A stretch of 64,000 nucleotides of DNA, taken from positions 29,156,906 through 29,220,905 of the forward strand of contig JAKGHH010000008.1 of NCBI GenBank assembly GCA_022828595.1, given 5' to 3'. The notes below the pieces were generated by a model. The model was not told where the DNA came from and made no database searches. It worked only from the letters and a program-made list of their open reading frames with translations. This stretch comes from Nelumbo lutea. Lineage: Eukaryota > Streptophyta > Magnoliopsida > Proteales > Nelumbonaceae. This document shows, piece after piece, positions 1 to 11,097 of this stretch (position 1 is its first letter; the number at the start of each line of letters is the position of its first letter). A program made the position numbers and the translations under genes.

Positions 1-1320
1 GGATTGAGTCATCATCATCAGTCCTTTAAAATTTGGGAGACGTCTATTTAAGGAGGCCCATTCAGCCTAAGGGAGAGAGCATTTTGGGCTTCACAACACA
101 ATACAAATTAAAGGTTAAGAAGGATCTGTTATTGGAAATGGTATAGAAGGGAGATTAAAGACTAGATCCGAGAATGTGATATTTGTCAGTGTCACAAGTC
201 CAAAAATGTCCCTTGCACTAGCTTACTATAGCCTCTCCTCATTCTCGAGCAAGCATGAACAGACTTTTCAATGGACTCCATTGAAGGACCCCCTCTCGAC
301 GGAAAGTCAGTTATCTGGGTGGTAGTAGATCGACTGAGAAAATTTGACCATTTCATTTCTCTCATACACCCTTGTATTGCTCCAGGAGTGGCTCAAATCT
401 TCATTCAGGAGCTCTTCTTTTTGCATGGAATGCCAAGGTCTATAGTTAGTGACTGTGATCCTGTGTTTACGAGCACATTTTGGAGGGAGGTTTCCAAATT
501 GAAAGTAGTAAAGCTCAACATGAGCCCCTCTTACCATCCTATTGGATGGATAGGTGAAGGTTTAAAACAGAACACTGGAAACCTATCAAAGGTGTTTTAC
601 TAGTGATCAACCTCAAGCATGGAGCAAGTGGCTACCTATGGCAGAGTGGTGGTATAACACCAATTTCCATTCTGCAACCAAGACCACTCCATTTTAGGCA
701 GTGTATGATTACCCACCTCCTACCTTAATATCCTACATACCAAGCACTACAAAGGTTGCAACAGTTGAAAATGATCTCAAGGAAAGAGAAGTAGCTCTTT
801 AGAAGTTAAAACAGAACTTAGTTTTTGCCTAAGAGAGGATGAAGAAATTTGTAGATAAGGGTCAGTCAGAGAGAGAGAATTCCATACTGGAGATGGTGTA
901 TCTAAGGTTAAGGTTACAACCTTACAAACATCCATCACAACCCATCAATGTTAGAAGCTAGCTGCTTAATTTTATGGGCCTTACTAGGTGATTGAGAAAA
1001 ATGACTTGTAACTTATAGCCTCCTATTGCCAGAAGGGTGCAAACTTCACCCAGTTTTTAATGTTTCTTGGCTAGCTAAAGCTGAAAGATGGTAGCCAAGC
1101 CACTATGTTACCCACTTTACCTCCACTTAAAGCTGACTGCAATCTCCAACCAATTTCAAGATAAATTCTGAATAGAAGAATGGTCAAGGGGAAAAGAGCA
1201 GACATGGTGCAATGGGAAGGAGCACCACAGCAAGATGCAAATTGGGAGAGATGGGAAGACTTGCAAAATAGATCTCTAGATCATTGCCTTGAGGACAGGG
1301 CAAATGTTAAGGGGGGAAGA
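1..1320 (+). pseudogene. Decayed Ty3/gypsy chromovirus pol: integrase and chromodomain-like tail
   Basis: Remnant of a Ty3/gypsy integrase, the enzyme that joins element cDNA to host DNA. The zinc finger is visible in shifted frames: HSGF near position 80 and ECDICQ at 172-189. The longest open piece (271-603) has the catalytic core with VVVDRL (Asp 20) and SDCDPVF (Asp 61). The usual HPQTDGQTE stretch is decayed to HPIGWIGEG. Further on, broken frames give a GPF-like module and, at about 1170-1310, a NRRMVKGK...VQWEG...WERWEDL stretch resembling the chromodomain-type tail of plant chromoviruses. Several stops and shifts make it non-functional. The element enters from beyond the left edge, so RT and gag are not visible. 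Confidence 0.85.
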
Positions 1321-1322
1321 GA
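1309..1322 (+). other. Candidate polypurine tract and start of 3' LTR
   Basis: AAGGGGGGAAGAGA directly follows the chromodomain-like tail and is followed by TGCTAATTAG at 1323, as expected for a PPT abutting the TG of a 3' LTR. The far LTR end cannot be fixed because no second LTR is in the window. Sequence to about 1700 (containing CT-rich and AT-rich tracts) is probably LTR. Confidence 0.45.
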
Positions 1323-1895
1323 TGCTAATTAGTCTGTTGCCACAGGAGAATTAAGGGGGTCTCCTGGACCTAGGATTAGCTAAAGTGGAGTTAGTTCAAT
1401 CTCAAGACCTCTGGAGTGTAACAATTTGTGATTTGAATCATTTCCACATATAACAAAAGAATATTCCCCCTCCAATCATGGCAATGATTGTCTGTTATCA
1501 ACTTATTAGGATTTGTTTTTGTCTTTTCTCGATCAATCAAAGTCCACAAATGTATTTCACTATTTTCCAATTAAGGAATCCATCATTTTTCTTCACTCCA
1601 AATTTCCTGTAAGCTTTTTCTTGCCTCTGTGGACAGTGATTGTAGCTATAGCTCTAGGCCAAAGAAAGAACTCTTCTTAAGCTCGAGAAGAGAACAATAC
1701 CCACACTAGAAGAAGATTTTAGTTTTTGGTAAACAGAAAACGGGTTATATTTACAATATTCCCTTTTATGTGAGAAGAAAAATGAGATATGACCAGGTAT
1801 GTTTAGTTTTCAGTGAGGAGATACATTGGTGTAGGTGAATTTAATATACATGTAAGGGAGATATTTTCAATGTATTGGTGGATGCAAGTTCTTTT

Positions 1896-1996
1896 AGGCT
1901 ATGTTTGGTTTGAAGGAAAAAGTAGGGAGAGGTTTGTATAGGTTTCCCTACCTTTCCCTTCCTTCCCTACTTTTTCCTTCAACCCAAACACAGCTA
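1896..1996. repeat. Foldback MITE with GTTTGGTTTGAAGG-type terminal repeats
   Basis: A hairpin-forming element of about 100 bp. An 18-bp perfect inverted arm (TGAAGGAAAAAGTAGGGA at 1911-1928 and its complement at 1964-1981) extends outwards imperfectly to GGCTATGTTTGG / CCAAACACAGC. It has no coding capacity. A half copy with the same right end lies at about 49977-50032. This looks like a non-autonomous DNA transposon; the superfamily is not certain. Confidence 0.75.
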
Positions 1997-2689
1997 TAGG
2001 GTAATTCTACCCTACCAAGAGTTGGCAATCAAAAATTTCCCCTCCATTAATCATGTTATTATTGTTAAAACAGCATTTTTTTCCAAAAGAAAAAAACAGA
2101 AAAAAAAAACAAATCCGAGGGGTATAAACCGAAAAGCTCAACAGTTTGATAAAAAGTTCAGAAAAGTACGAACAAGCCTAATGTAGATTTCTGATTTCCA
2201 CTGCAGAGCTATAAACATTCAAAATGTCAACAACCCACACTCTATACACCCACGCCGGCCGGTAAATTGACATCAATTCCTAGCTGGCACCTACCCCAGC
2301 AATATTTTGGGCCTACAAATTCTCTGACCCTGGGCTGAACCATCTTTCTCCCTAAAAAGTTGTACTTGACATGTTAGCATGGGTGCAGAGTGAGAATAAT
2401 TATAATCAATGATCTTTTAAATAGAAAGACAAACAAGGAATTGTGTAGGCTGCTTTGTTCCAAATAGCAAATTAAGCCTGAAAGGGATAGACCATATAAA
2501 TATTTTCTTTTTTTTTTTCTTGGTTACCATATAAATATAATCTGACGTATCCAAAATGTGTATTCAAAAGAAAAAAAAAAAAAAAAAACTTTTCAAACTG
2601 AACTAGTTGTTTTCTTAGAATTAATCATGATGATACGGCCTAATCTCCTTAGGGCCATTGAATAGTGCAGCACCACACTAATAGTTTAA
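1997..2689. other. Intergenic, A-rich tracts; nothing recognised
   Basis: Contains A-runs near 2083-2110 and 2570-2588 and AT-rich DNA. I see no gene, RNA or clear element. Confidence 0.5.
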
Positions 2690-2812
2690 TAGCCTCTCCC
2701 TCCCTTCCTCTCCCAAAGTCCGCATGGCAGCAGGGGAGGAATTGAATCCGCGGCCTTGCTCGAATAAAATAATTAACCACCAACTGAACCACCCTTCAGT
2801 TGGCTCAATCCC
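2690..2812 (-). repeat. tRNA-derived SINE head (Au-like)
   Basis: Read on the minus strand from about 2812, the sequence has a tRNA-like pol III promoter. The A box is TGGTTCAGTTGG (near 2785-2796) and the B box is GGATTCAATTCC (near 2740-2751), about 45 bp apart, followed by a C/T-rich body. A TGGTTCAGTTGG A box is typical of plant tRNA-derived SINEs such as Au. The 3' end and target-site duplication are not resolved. It is not a functional tRNA because no acceptor or anticodon stems form. Confidence 0.6.
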
Positions 2813-3344
2813 AGTGGCGATAACGGTCACATAGGACTCCCATGAAATAAGAATACGTCAGCAATTTAAATAAATTCCTAATGTTATGATTATTTTTATT
2901 TTTTTATTTTTTATTTCAATAGCTGGTGTGTTGTTGTGTTTCAATGTTTCCATGATGGATCTCAAGTGGAAGTGGATAAAATGCCTACATAAGGGTGACA
3001 TAAAGCTGTGCTTGATTTGAGGGAGAAACACATATAGCTTCAAAGTTGAGGAAACATTTTTAAGAGTTTTGTAGTCGATTCCCAATCTATTTAGGCTGTA
3101 TCTGGTTCTATTTTTAATTGATGACATATAACGGATGAAAGGCATAAATACAATAATCTCTGTATTGCCAAAAAAAATACAAAATTCAGTTGTATGGTCC
3201 TAGTTTTATCTAATAAGCTTATTATAAAATGAATAAATAATCCTAAAAAAAAGTGAAGAAAAAGAAGGAACAAGAGATGGAACCAATGGAATAGGCTTCG
3301 ACCCATCTCCCTTCACCTACACCTAGTCCTCCACCCTTGAGAGG

Positions 3345-3350
3345 TATATA
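3345..3350 (+). promoter_or_regulatory. Candidate TATA box of the small membrane-protein gene
   Basis: GAGGTATATATTTCC lies 110 bp before the ATG at 3460, in a suitable place for a core promoter. A CT-rich leader follows. TTTTGCAG at about 3412-3419 could be an acceptor if there is a 5' UTR intron, but no matching donor was identified. Confidence 0.4.
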
Positions 3351-3459
3351 TTTCCTCCTGACTCCAATCCTTCACTCTTCATTATCTCCATTCACTTTTT
3401 GCTTTTTGGCTTTTGCAGGTTGTCACAGACACAGAGACTGAGGTGGAGGGCAAGAAACT

Positions 3460-3939
3460 ATGGCACGTAGGTTGGGTAAATCAGAAATTGGAAAGATGAT
3501 GGTGGGAGTGAATGTGACCATCGCTCTGGGGCTTGCGGCAATATATTTTCAGCCTCATCCCGACTACCTCCATCATGTCATGCCTTTCATGGTTTGCACC
3601 CTGTCACTGGCTTTCTTGTTTAATATGCTGTCCTTCTTCCTCCAAGAGGACGAACCAATAGGGATTCGGATGGGGCAATTGGGAGCTGTCTTAACTCTCT
3701 TGGACATATTCGGTTTGATGGGTTCGATGCTACCCTTGCATCTTGTCTGGCTGCCTATTCTCTGCTTCCTTATCTTACTGGGCTTTGGCCTTGTAATACA
3801 ATTTCAATTGATGGGTAGCACTAGCAACATCACTTCTGGGTTCCTCAAAAGGGCCACAACCAACGATCCATCCAACCAAACTGCAGAGGGACCAGCACCT
3901 GGAACTCAAGTCTCACGGGGACGATTTCCTTTATATTGA
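3460..3939 (+). CDS. Hypothetical small four-helix membrane protein, 159 aa
   Basis: I do not recognise the family. The protein begins MARRLGKSEIGK, and the ATG context AAACTATGGCA suits a plant start. Four hydrophobic segments are clear: about residues 13-30, 39-61, 71-91 and 94-116. A polar, Ser/Thr/Pro-rich tail of about 40 residues ends in GRFPLY. The loops are short, with an acidic QEDEP between helices 2 and 3. There is no signal peptide beyond the basic N terminus, so an integral membrane protein is the safe inference. It resembles the four-helix C-terminal modules of plant ankyrin/PGG proteins only in layout; I see no PGG motif or ankyrin repeats. It has a single exon and is uninterrupted, which is unusual here. 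It could be a young or lineage-specific gene, or a retrocopy. Confidence 0.6.
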   Translation: MARRLGKSEIGKMMVGVNVTIALGLAAIYFQPHPDYLHHVMPFMVCTLSLAFLFNMLSFFLQEDEPIGIRMGQLGAVLTLLDIFGLMGSMLPLHLVWLPILCFLILLGFGLVIQFQLMGSTSNITSGFLKRATTNDPSNQTAEGPAPGTQVSRGRFPLY

Positions 3940-4017
3940 TTCCCATTTATTTGCTTCAACTCATTGAATAATTGTTTAACTGTTTTCGATTATTTTTGTT
4001 TTGTTTACTTGAGACAT

Positions 4018-4195
4018 CATGTGGGCCCCACCTATTGGACCCGAGAGAGGGGTGTCTAACCTTTTTCCTCTCTCATCCGAGTCTTGCCTGGACTGGTTCA
4101 GCTAGAGCCTCAGGTTTTGGAATCACTAATAAATCAAAATGTTTTCTAATGTAAATAAACTCTATTTCCATAACCGATGGGTGGCAACGCCAAAT
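4018..4195 (+). repeat. Dispersed repeat, copy 1 (inverted partner at 5463-5632)
   Basis: GTGGGCCCCACCTATTGGACC, a GAGAGGGGTGTCTAACC block, AATCACTAATAAATCAAAA and GATGGGTGGCAA occur in this order. They occur in the same order on the opposite strand at 5463-5632, with about 80 percent visual identity and small gaps. The family is not identified. Confidence 0.7.
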
Positions 4196-5462
4196 CTAAC
4201 CCAAGTGAGTCATTTCTTAATGCTTTGGCACAAATATGGTTCAACCCATACCTACCCAAGTTAATTTATCTATTTGGTTTAAGAGGCTGGTTAAATATAT
4301 CAAACATTGGATTAGTCCAACCAACCAATTTACAAACGTGTTCATCAGTTCATAAACTCGACTAGTTTGGTCCACTTGGTTTTTTAGATCCTAACGAGTT
4401 CAGTTCGTCGGTTTAACTATGGTTGAAAACACACCTCTCACATCTACACACCATTATCTTATTTTGTATCCACTTTCTCTTTGAATTTAATGTTATTCCT
4501 TTCAAGTAAAACCCAAAGATAAATTCAATGAACTGTCATGTTGTCTTTATGTACACTTGTTAAAAAATCAGGAATATAGACCATGTAAACTACTAGAACG
4601 GGTTACAACATATTTAACAAGAATGTGAGAGCACATTCATTTCCAGAACGCCTAACAAAAATGACTTGGGAATTTGAAAGGATTTTCTAGATGAAAGTAA
4701 GGGAGCAAGGTCATAGTTCCCTAACAGGATGTCAATGATATGAAGGGAGTCTCCTTTAATATCAATCGCATTAAAGCCAAACTCCTTAGCAACAATTAAA
4801 CTTTCAAAAAAAAATCAATGCCTAAATCAGCAGAGGTTCTCCTCACGCGGTAGCTTTTGATCTAGCTATTATAAACCTCCTCAGAGATTTTCCTATAATG
4901 ATTCCAGAACCAATGCCATACAACCCAGATACCCCATCTATATTAACTCTCAAGAGATTTGGAGTTAGAGTGGACTAGCTAGGTAGATAGAAAAGCTAAA
5001 TCTTGAAACTGGATGACAAGATGAGTAACATGTCTTGGGTAAGGAGTTAAGTCATAAACCTGGTGTTTGGCAAGTCTTTCTATGAAGATCTTCCAAAAGT
5101 ACAAGACCTCAAAAACTGATGATAGTTCAGTTCTTTTGCACAATAGTGTTAAAAATTGGTTGAAAGACCATATAATGAGTCATTATCTCAACCAACTACC
5201 ATCATATATGGTATTTGGCCAATAATTCTACTCTAACTAGGTAGTTGTTAGCAAGTAATCAATCGGATACATTAGGGATTCCAAATAAATCATCACACTG
5301 TAGGACAAACCTTATAAACTTTCCCAAGTCCTAATGCCACAAGATCTCTTCCCATATTCATCATAAGGCCTTCATATGGCCAAATAATAACGTCCTAGTG
5401 CAATTAGGGTGTGAGTGTCGGAAAAATGACTTACTCTGCCACTCGGGCCGGAAAGGAATTGC
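4196..5462. other. Intergenic spacer between inverted repeat arms
   Basis: AT-rich DNA without a credible coding frame, RNA gene or recognised transposon. It may be the body of the element whose ends are the flanking inverted copies, but no transposase is visible. Confidence 0.4.
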
Positions 5463-5632
5463 CACCCATCAATTATGGAAATGGAGGTGATGGGACATCC
5501 AAGATTTACATCAGAAAGTGCTTTTGATTTATTAGTGATTCCATTGCCCAAGTCAGGGTAAGACTCGGATGGGAGAGGGAAGGGGTTAGACACCCCTCTC
5601 CCAGGTCCAATAGGTGGGGCTCACAAGGGATA
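5463..5632 (-). repeat. Dispersed repeat, copy 2 (inverted partner of 4018-4195)
   Basis: The reverse complement gives GAGCCCCACCTATTGGACC, GGGAGAGGGGTGTCTAACC, GGAATCACTAATAAATCAAA and GATGGGTGGCAATTCC, matching the 4018-4195 copy. The short coding-looking frames here are by-products of the repeat. Confidence 0.7.
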
Positions 5633-5639
5633 TCAAATA

Positions 5640-7080
5640 AGCATAAAAAAAACAAATTATAATAATAAGAATAAGAAACAAGAACAAACAAAAAGAACCT
5701 ACCGTATCAAATTTATTATTATATTTTATATTTATTTTGTTATTATATTTTTATCATATTTCTTATTATCACATCCACTTCATTTGCAATGTTATTATTT
5801 TACTTTACGATTATTATTATTATTATTATTAAATCCTATTTAAGCAATTATTCATTAATTCCCCCCCAACCCATTCGAACTCATCCTATTCTCACCCTCC
5901 TTATCCCATCACTTTACCCCAAAACAAAAACTAACTCTTCAAACTCACAAATCCGCTCAAAATATCTTGACTCACCACTATTTTATTCTTCTTTTCTTTT
6001 CTTTTATTTTATGCCATTTTTGTTGCTGATTTCCTTTTTATTTTTATATTTTTTTATTCTGGTTTTGTTGAGAGACTCCTGTGCTTCCTGTAACCGGTTT
6101 TCCTTCCCTTTCCTTTCTAATCCTCTCTAGGTTGCTGAATCTTCCCCAAAGATAGCATCAGCTCTAGCCATCAAACTCCCTGCTTTGTTTGCCTAGCAAT
6201 CTTGCATAAAACTCCCCAACTCTCTTTTCTACACCCCCCCCCTTTTTCTATTTTTTATACATAAATAATATGTAATGTATTTTTCATATCATTTTCTCTC
6301 TCATATTCTGTGGCTAAGGGTAGGTTCCAATTAATTCTTTTAGTCTTCCGGTACCATGTAACAGAGCAAACCCAGCATCTCCCAGCATGATTCAGACTAA
6401 TCCGATTTGAAAACCCTCGTTCAACCCAATTGAAATAGCGAGAATAAAATGAGCTTAAACAAGCCAACAGCCATCAAAATACGACAAAAAAATCCATGCT
6501 CCCATCGATCATGATAAATACAACTGATAATAGATAGCACAACTAGAACAAAAGAATAGGAATGAAGCTCAACACCGGCATTAATAAAAAAAAAAAAAAT
6601 GATAATGCAAGGAAAAGAACAGAGGACGACACTATATGGCAATCCCGCCATTTCTGTCATCAGTCAAGGGTTTACAGGGACCGTTCTGCATAGCTTCATT
6701 GCCATTTCCCACATCTGACAGGGGAGTGGTATTCTACCATAGAATAAAACATGATAAATAAGAAAATGGGAGAAAATAGAATTTACCCAGATCGGATTTA
6801 GCCCGGTTGAAACGATGCAATGGAGGACCAATTCATTTATGTCGAACAGATTTGGCTTTCAGACGACGATACTGACTGAAGGTTGTATTAGAAAGATTGA
6901 TGAGGAGATGGGACGATTCCAGCACAGTCTTGCTTGAACTCGAGAGGGGAGCTTCAGTCTTCTTGCTGTAGTCAACTCTGCTCGATCGGTGAAGGAAACG
7001 CAAGATAGGGGAGATCGGCGGATGGTTGGGGAACCACGACGCTAATGAAAGGGTAAGTGAGGTATGACTGGCTGAATTTT
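5640..7080. other. AT-rich intergenic DNA with a TTA microsatellite; nothing coding
   Basis: An ATT/TTA trinucleotide run lies at about 5810-5832, with C/T-rich tracts at 5990-6250. From 6780 to 7080 the DNA is less AT-rich and could be transcribed leader, but no supported gene is seen. Confidence 0.4.
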
Positions 7081-7084
7081 CACA

Positions 7085-7760
7085 AGGTGAGGATTTGGAT
7101 AGTTTGAGGCGATTGGTGGGTCCGATTAGCCCAATTGGACCTGCATTGGCAGATCTGGAAAGTGTTTGATTCGAATAATCTAGGGCATCGAAATGGAATA
7201 TTTGTGTGATTGAGAGGCAAACAATGCCTGTTTTGATGAAAATTTATATGATAGGGTTTTTGGGTAATCTGAGGTGATTGGTGAGGTTTGATTGAGCCAA
7301 TTGGCCCCGGATTGGGCATACTTGGAATCCAGTCAATATAAGACCTTGAAATGTAATCTTGGTGCGATCGAAGGGTAAATGGTGGTATTTTGGTCTAAGA
7401 TTTCACAGGTGGGCATTTGGGGATGTCCAAGATTTGATGAAGTTTGATTAGTCATAGAGGGTCAAGATCGTAGGAATTTGGGTCAACAAGATGTTTCGGA
7501 ATGGAGTCTTGGTTTGATGGAAGTGAAAATTGGGGAATATCGAGTTAAAACTTTATGGGCAGGTGTTTTGATGTATCCGGAATTGAACGATGTGGTTTGA
7601 TTGGTTTGGATTTGTCAAGATTAAGGGAATTTGAGTTTCAAGTGTTTAGGCTATCGAGAAGCATTGGAATGAAATCTTTGCTCGATGAAGGGGTAAACAG
7701 AGGAATCTTAAGCTGTAATTGTACGAGTATGTGTTTTGGGAGGCCCTGGGTCTGGTGGTT
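7085..7760. repeat. Degenerate tandem array, about 155-bp period, four units
   Basis: Four related units begin near 7091, 7257, 7413 and 7564 (spacings 166, 156 and 151). Each has a T/G-rich start (GATTTGG or TTTTGGG), a TTTGA/CTGAGGNGATTGG block, a GAATG/GAAATG stretch followed by a TTGGTGNGATNGA-like part, and a GGTAAANNG-like part. Units are strongly diverged. Stops interrupt every frame, so this looks like an eroded satellite or minisatellite. Confidence 0.55.
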
Positions 7761-8006
7761 GTGTCTGATCTAATGGTTGAGGTGTAAGTAATGGTCAATT
7801 GAGACCGTTAGATAAGGTATCAAGCAAATTTAACGGTGGATTTGAGGGCTTTGGGACTGAAAGCTGGGATTTCCTAGGTTTGGGGGTGTTTCTGAGAAGT
7901 CAAAAGGGTCTGAGCGTGTGTTTAGGGTGAATTGAAGTTCAAGCGATGGATTGAGCAAAAATCAAGTGTTGACATAAGGTACCTTGAGTTTTAACTATGA
8001 TTCTCC

Positions 8007-8290
8007 AATACTCATCCTAATATTACTTATGGACTTACTTATTTAGGAGTCTTAGTGACATTAGGATTCCTCTCCTATAGTCTAAGTTTAATTATAACTC
8101 TTGGCCAAAGTCCAGAATTGAATTAACTAATTATCAATAACATCTTGACCAAGTTTAATCACCTAGGTACTTACTTATGTTAGGAGTCTTAGTGTCATTA
8201 GGATTCCTCTTCTATAATCCAAGTCTAATTACCACTCTTGGCTAGATTCCTGATTTGAATTAACTACTTGCCAATAACGCTCTTCTCCGG
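8007..8290. repeat. Two-copy direct repeat, about 137-bp period
   Basis: TTAGGAGTCTTAGTG followed by CATTAGGATTCCTCT occurs at about 8043 and 8180. Each is followed by CTAAGTTTAATTA / CCAAGTCTAATTA, CTCTTGGC and GAATTAACTA at matching distances. No coding content. Confidence 0.75.
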
Positions 8291-9034
8291 TTTAAGGGTA
8301 CAAACTTCTTATAGGAAATTCACAAAATCATAGTACCTTAGTAGAGACCCACCATAGAGTTTCATAGCCATAAATCTTTAATATCCATTCTCACGGTATA
8401 TTAAAGTGGCTAATCATGATCCTATGTACAATCTTAAAATTCTTCAAGTTGAAAGATTAAAGAGATTTCATAAGAAAGATCCATACAAGTGGCAATAGCA
8501 GAAAATTCCTTCCATGAATCAATCTCTAAATTGGATCATATCTGTGTGTATCCAATATCACACTCATATAATAGTTAGAAGTCTCACTTCAATGGTTTAG
8601 ATCATACCACTCCATCTATGAAAATTATCTATCTGCTAACCTCTAAAGTAATTTGTGCACGCTCACCCTTAGGATATTTTATGTTAAGAGACTAGGCAAT
8701 CCAAATTTCCATAACAAGTCTCAACTATCATTTAGATTCCCCACAATATTGCCTATAAATTATATATACAATTATATATAAAAACATAATTGTACAAACC
8801 GTTTCTTATGAAAATTATAACTTTTATTGGAAAAGGGAATGTAAAAAAAAATCACATCTTTGAATGAGCATATAGAAATCTCATTTCCAACAATACCAAT
8901 TAATAAGAGAGCAATGTCCTGAACTGATGATGCATGTTCCTATTGAAGAATGTTAAAGATTTTGAATTTATTTCCTACCTATTCTATCTACAATATTTTT
9001 CCAAAATGGTTGAACTTTTCCACTAGTGGTATTC
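8291..9034. other. Intergenic AT-rich DNA; nothing recognised
   Basis: No open frame, repeat unit or RNA signature that I can support. Confidence 0.4.
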
Positions 9035-10740
9035 TCTTCAGTGTAAGAATTCAATTGAATGGCTTCAATGGTTTATTACCTTGAATCTTGTCTCCATCCA
9101 AATTGCTTCAAATTCAAGCTATAAAGTTTGGATAAGGATCTAATGGTTTATAAAGTAATGGGCTTGTGATCACAATTGCCTTTGGCCTAAAGGCGTTATA
9201 CAAAAGCCTATGGAAAGGAAGTAACCCACTCCACTGATCCACACGCTCTATCGAGCCATCCCAAAACTAAATCTACAACAAACCTCCTATTACACCACGT
9301 ATGAATTGGGCCTTGAAACCCTAAGTCATCCAGTGAATAATGAATATCTCATGGCTCACATGAGACAATCAATTAGGGGTAGGGATATGCTACCAACCCT
9401 ATCCCAATATCCCACTGCAACCTCACATCAGGGACATCTCCATTGTCTTTCAAGAGGGAGGAGATGTTCCCAATGTACGGGTTGGGACATTGTTGGCATA
9501 GTGTGTTGATTGGTAGCTGATCTAAACTCATCAATTAGCTTTCTAGTTTTTCAATTTTTTTTTTTTGACATTTCTCAATAAGAAATCGCCAATCAATGGC
9601 ATAAGAGCTTTGAGATAGTAAGGGCCCATCAAGTTAATTATCTTTTACAGCCATATTTTGTAAATTCGAGATATGAGTGTTGATGATCAGTTCAAGCCAA
9701 CCCAGTTTGGAAAATCCATGCTTGTGCCTAGGTTTTCTGTTCAGGCCCAGCTTGGGCTTGCATCATGCCTAGGAGGCCAGGCCTGGACCTAATACTCAAA
9801 GATTAGACCAAACCCATATTGGCCCATACATATTTAAAGCCCATTTAGGCCTGCATCATGCCTAGTTGCACTGGTTCAATGAAAATGGAAGTATTCGTCT
9901 TTCGTCTAGCTCTTTTTTTGTAATGGGCTACACAACAGGGGTAGAAGTGCCATGCCCAAATCCCTAGGCCTGCCCCCAACCTAGATGAGCATGCGTCAGT
10001 TTAGTTCAGTTCCCTGGCAAAACCTGGAATCTACCCGGTAGGGGTTGGTTCTAGGTGTTTGGAACCGGAACCTACCCTGTGCAGATTAGTTCTAGGGTTG
10101 GTTCTAGCCCTAGTGGTTCTGGGGTTGGTTCCAGGGTCTACTCATGGAACCTGTTTTTTCTTTACTCCCACTTCAAAACTTAATATTCAATAAATATAAT
10201 ATAAAATTTAAAACTTATATTATCTTTATTCATTAAATTAAGTAACTTAATTAATATGCAGATTCTCGTTATATGGTTCAAAACTTAGAATTTAAAATCA
10301 AAAGAAATGATCAAATAAATTAAGTAACTAATTGTTCGTGTAAGATCATGGCCTTGCAACCATGAGTGCTTGGGTTAAATCTTCACAATCCTAGAAGTAT
10401 TTTGGGGTTTATTTCAAGGCAAACTCAATTCCATGGAAAGTCCCACCAAGGCCAACCAAGGTCTGTTCATCGGATCGGTTCGAGTGGGGTAAACCCCTAG
10501 ACCCTAGAACTGGCCTGAGTGGTGATCGGTTCCAAGAATTTGGAATCAAACCCTACCCTGTAACAAATTAGGTAGGTCAATTCAAGGCTAGTTCGAAGTC
10601 AGTTCCATTCGGTTCTGAGTAGAACCTACCCATTTGCGCACCCCTAATAGAGACTTTACCAACAGGTTAGAAGTCACCTTCCACAAATTATTATTCTCAA
10701 ATAGCCAAACTTTATCCCACCTCAGCCAAGGTATTTTATT
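9035..10740 (+). repeat. Composite repeat, left copy of a 47-kb-spaced inverted duplication
   Basis: The whole stretch matches the reverse complement of about 57000-58805 in order. Shared landmarks are TAATGGTTTATAAAGTAATGG, a peptide-like GLETLS..VNNEYLMAHMR frame, GGCCCAGCTTGGGCTTGCATCATGCC with its duplicate, the GGAACC-rich hAT-like insert, and TAGCCAAACTTTATCCCACCT. Homology stops near CCACCT(C/A)AGCC at 10725-10740. This copy lacks about 110 bp near 9082 and about 70 bp at about 9982 relative to its partner. It carries no intact gene. Confidence 0.85.
9980..10650. mobile_element. hAT-like non-autonomous element inside the composite repeat (left copy)
   Basis: Internal GGTTCTAGG / GGAACC-rich DNA runs between GATGAGCATGCG on the left and TTGCGCACCCCTAAT on the right. 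These ends correspond to the better-preserved terminal repeats of the partner at 57090-57767. Here the left end is damaged by a deletion that joined CCTAG of the host repeat to GATGAGC of the element. Confidence 0.6.
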
Positions 10741-11097
10741 TTTTCAATGTTTGATGTGGTTTGCTGGGAATGGGTGGGGAGTGGATTTTTTTAGTGACTC
10801 GTGGCCCGTGGGTGCATTTTTGAGTTGTTATTTTCTTACGCAGCACTTCTTTTCATAGAGGCTGAGAAACGAGTAAATGGTATTCATTTTCTTAATGTAA
10901 GGCATTTATTTTCTTACAATTAAATGCTTTGTATTGGTAATGATCTTGATTTTGATTTTCTTGCATTTCTTTGTGTTTTATTTTAGGCCTTTATGTGTGC
11001 TTACATCTCTTATTTGTCCTTTATAACTGATCACTTTACTGAGAGAAAGCTTTCTCTATTATATATGTTTTGATTCTTTTCGTTACTTGTAATGATG
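10741..11097. other. AT-rich sequence upstream of the first visible Ca2+-ATPase exon
   Basis: Intron-like, T-rich sequence. The upstream exons expected for an ACA-type gene (N-terminal calmodulin-binding, autoinhibitory part) are not seen anywhere to the left in the window. Confidence 0.4.

Noticed and set aside
2858..3306. Minus-strand frames upstream of the small membrane-protein gene
   Set aside because: AT-rich low-complexity translations without domains.
5789..6130. Hydrophobic 113-residue frame
   Set aside because: Translation of a TTA microsatellite and C/T-rich tract; no start context or homologue.
9306..9509. Open frame beginning MGLETLSHPVNNEYLMAHMR as a gene
   Set aside because: It lies in the composite repeat and its counterpart at 58195-58449 diverges with frame changes; no family resemblance.
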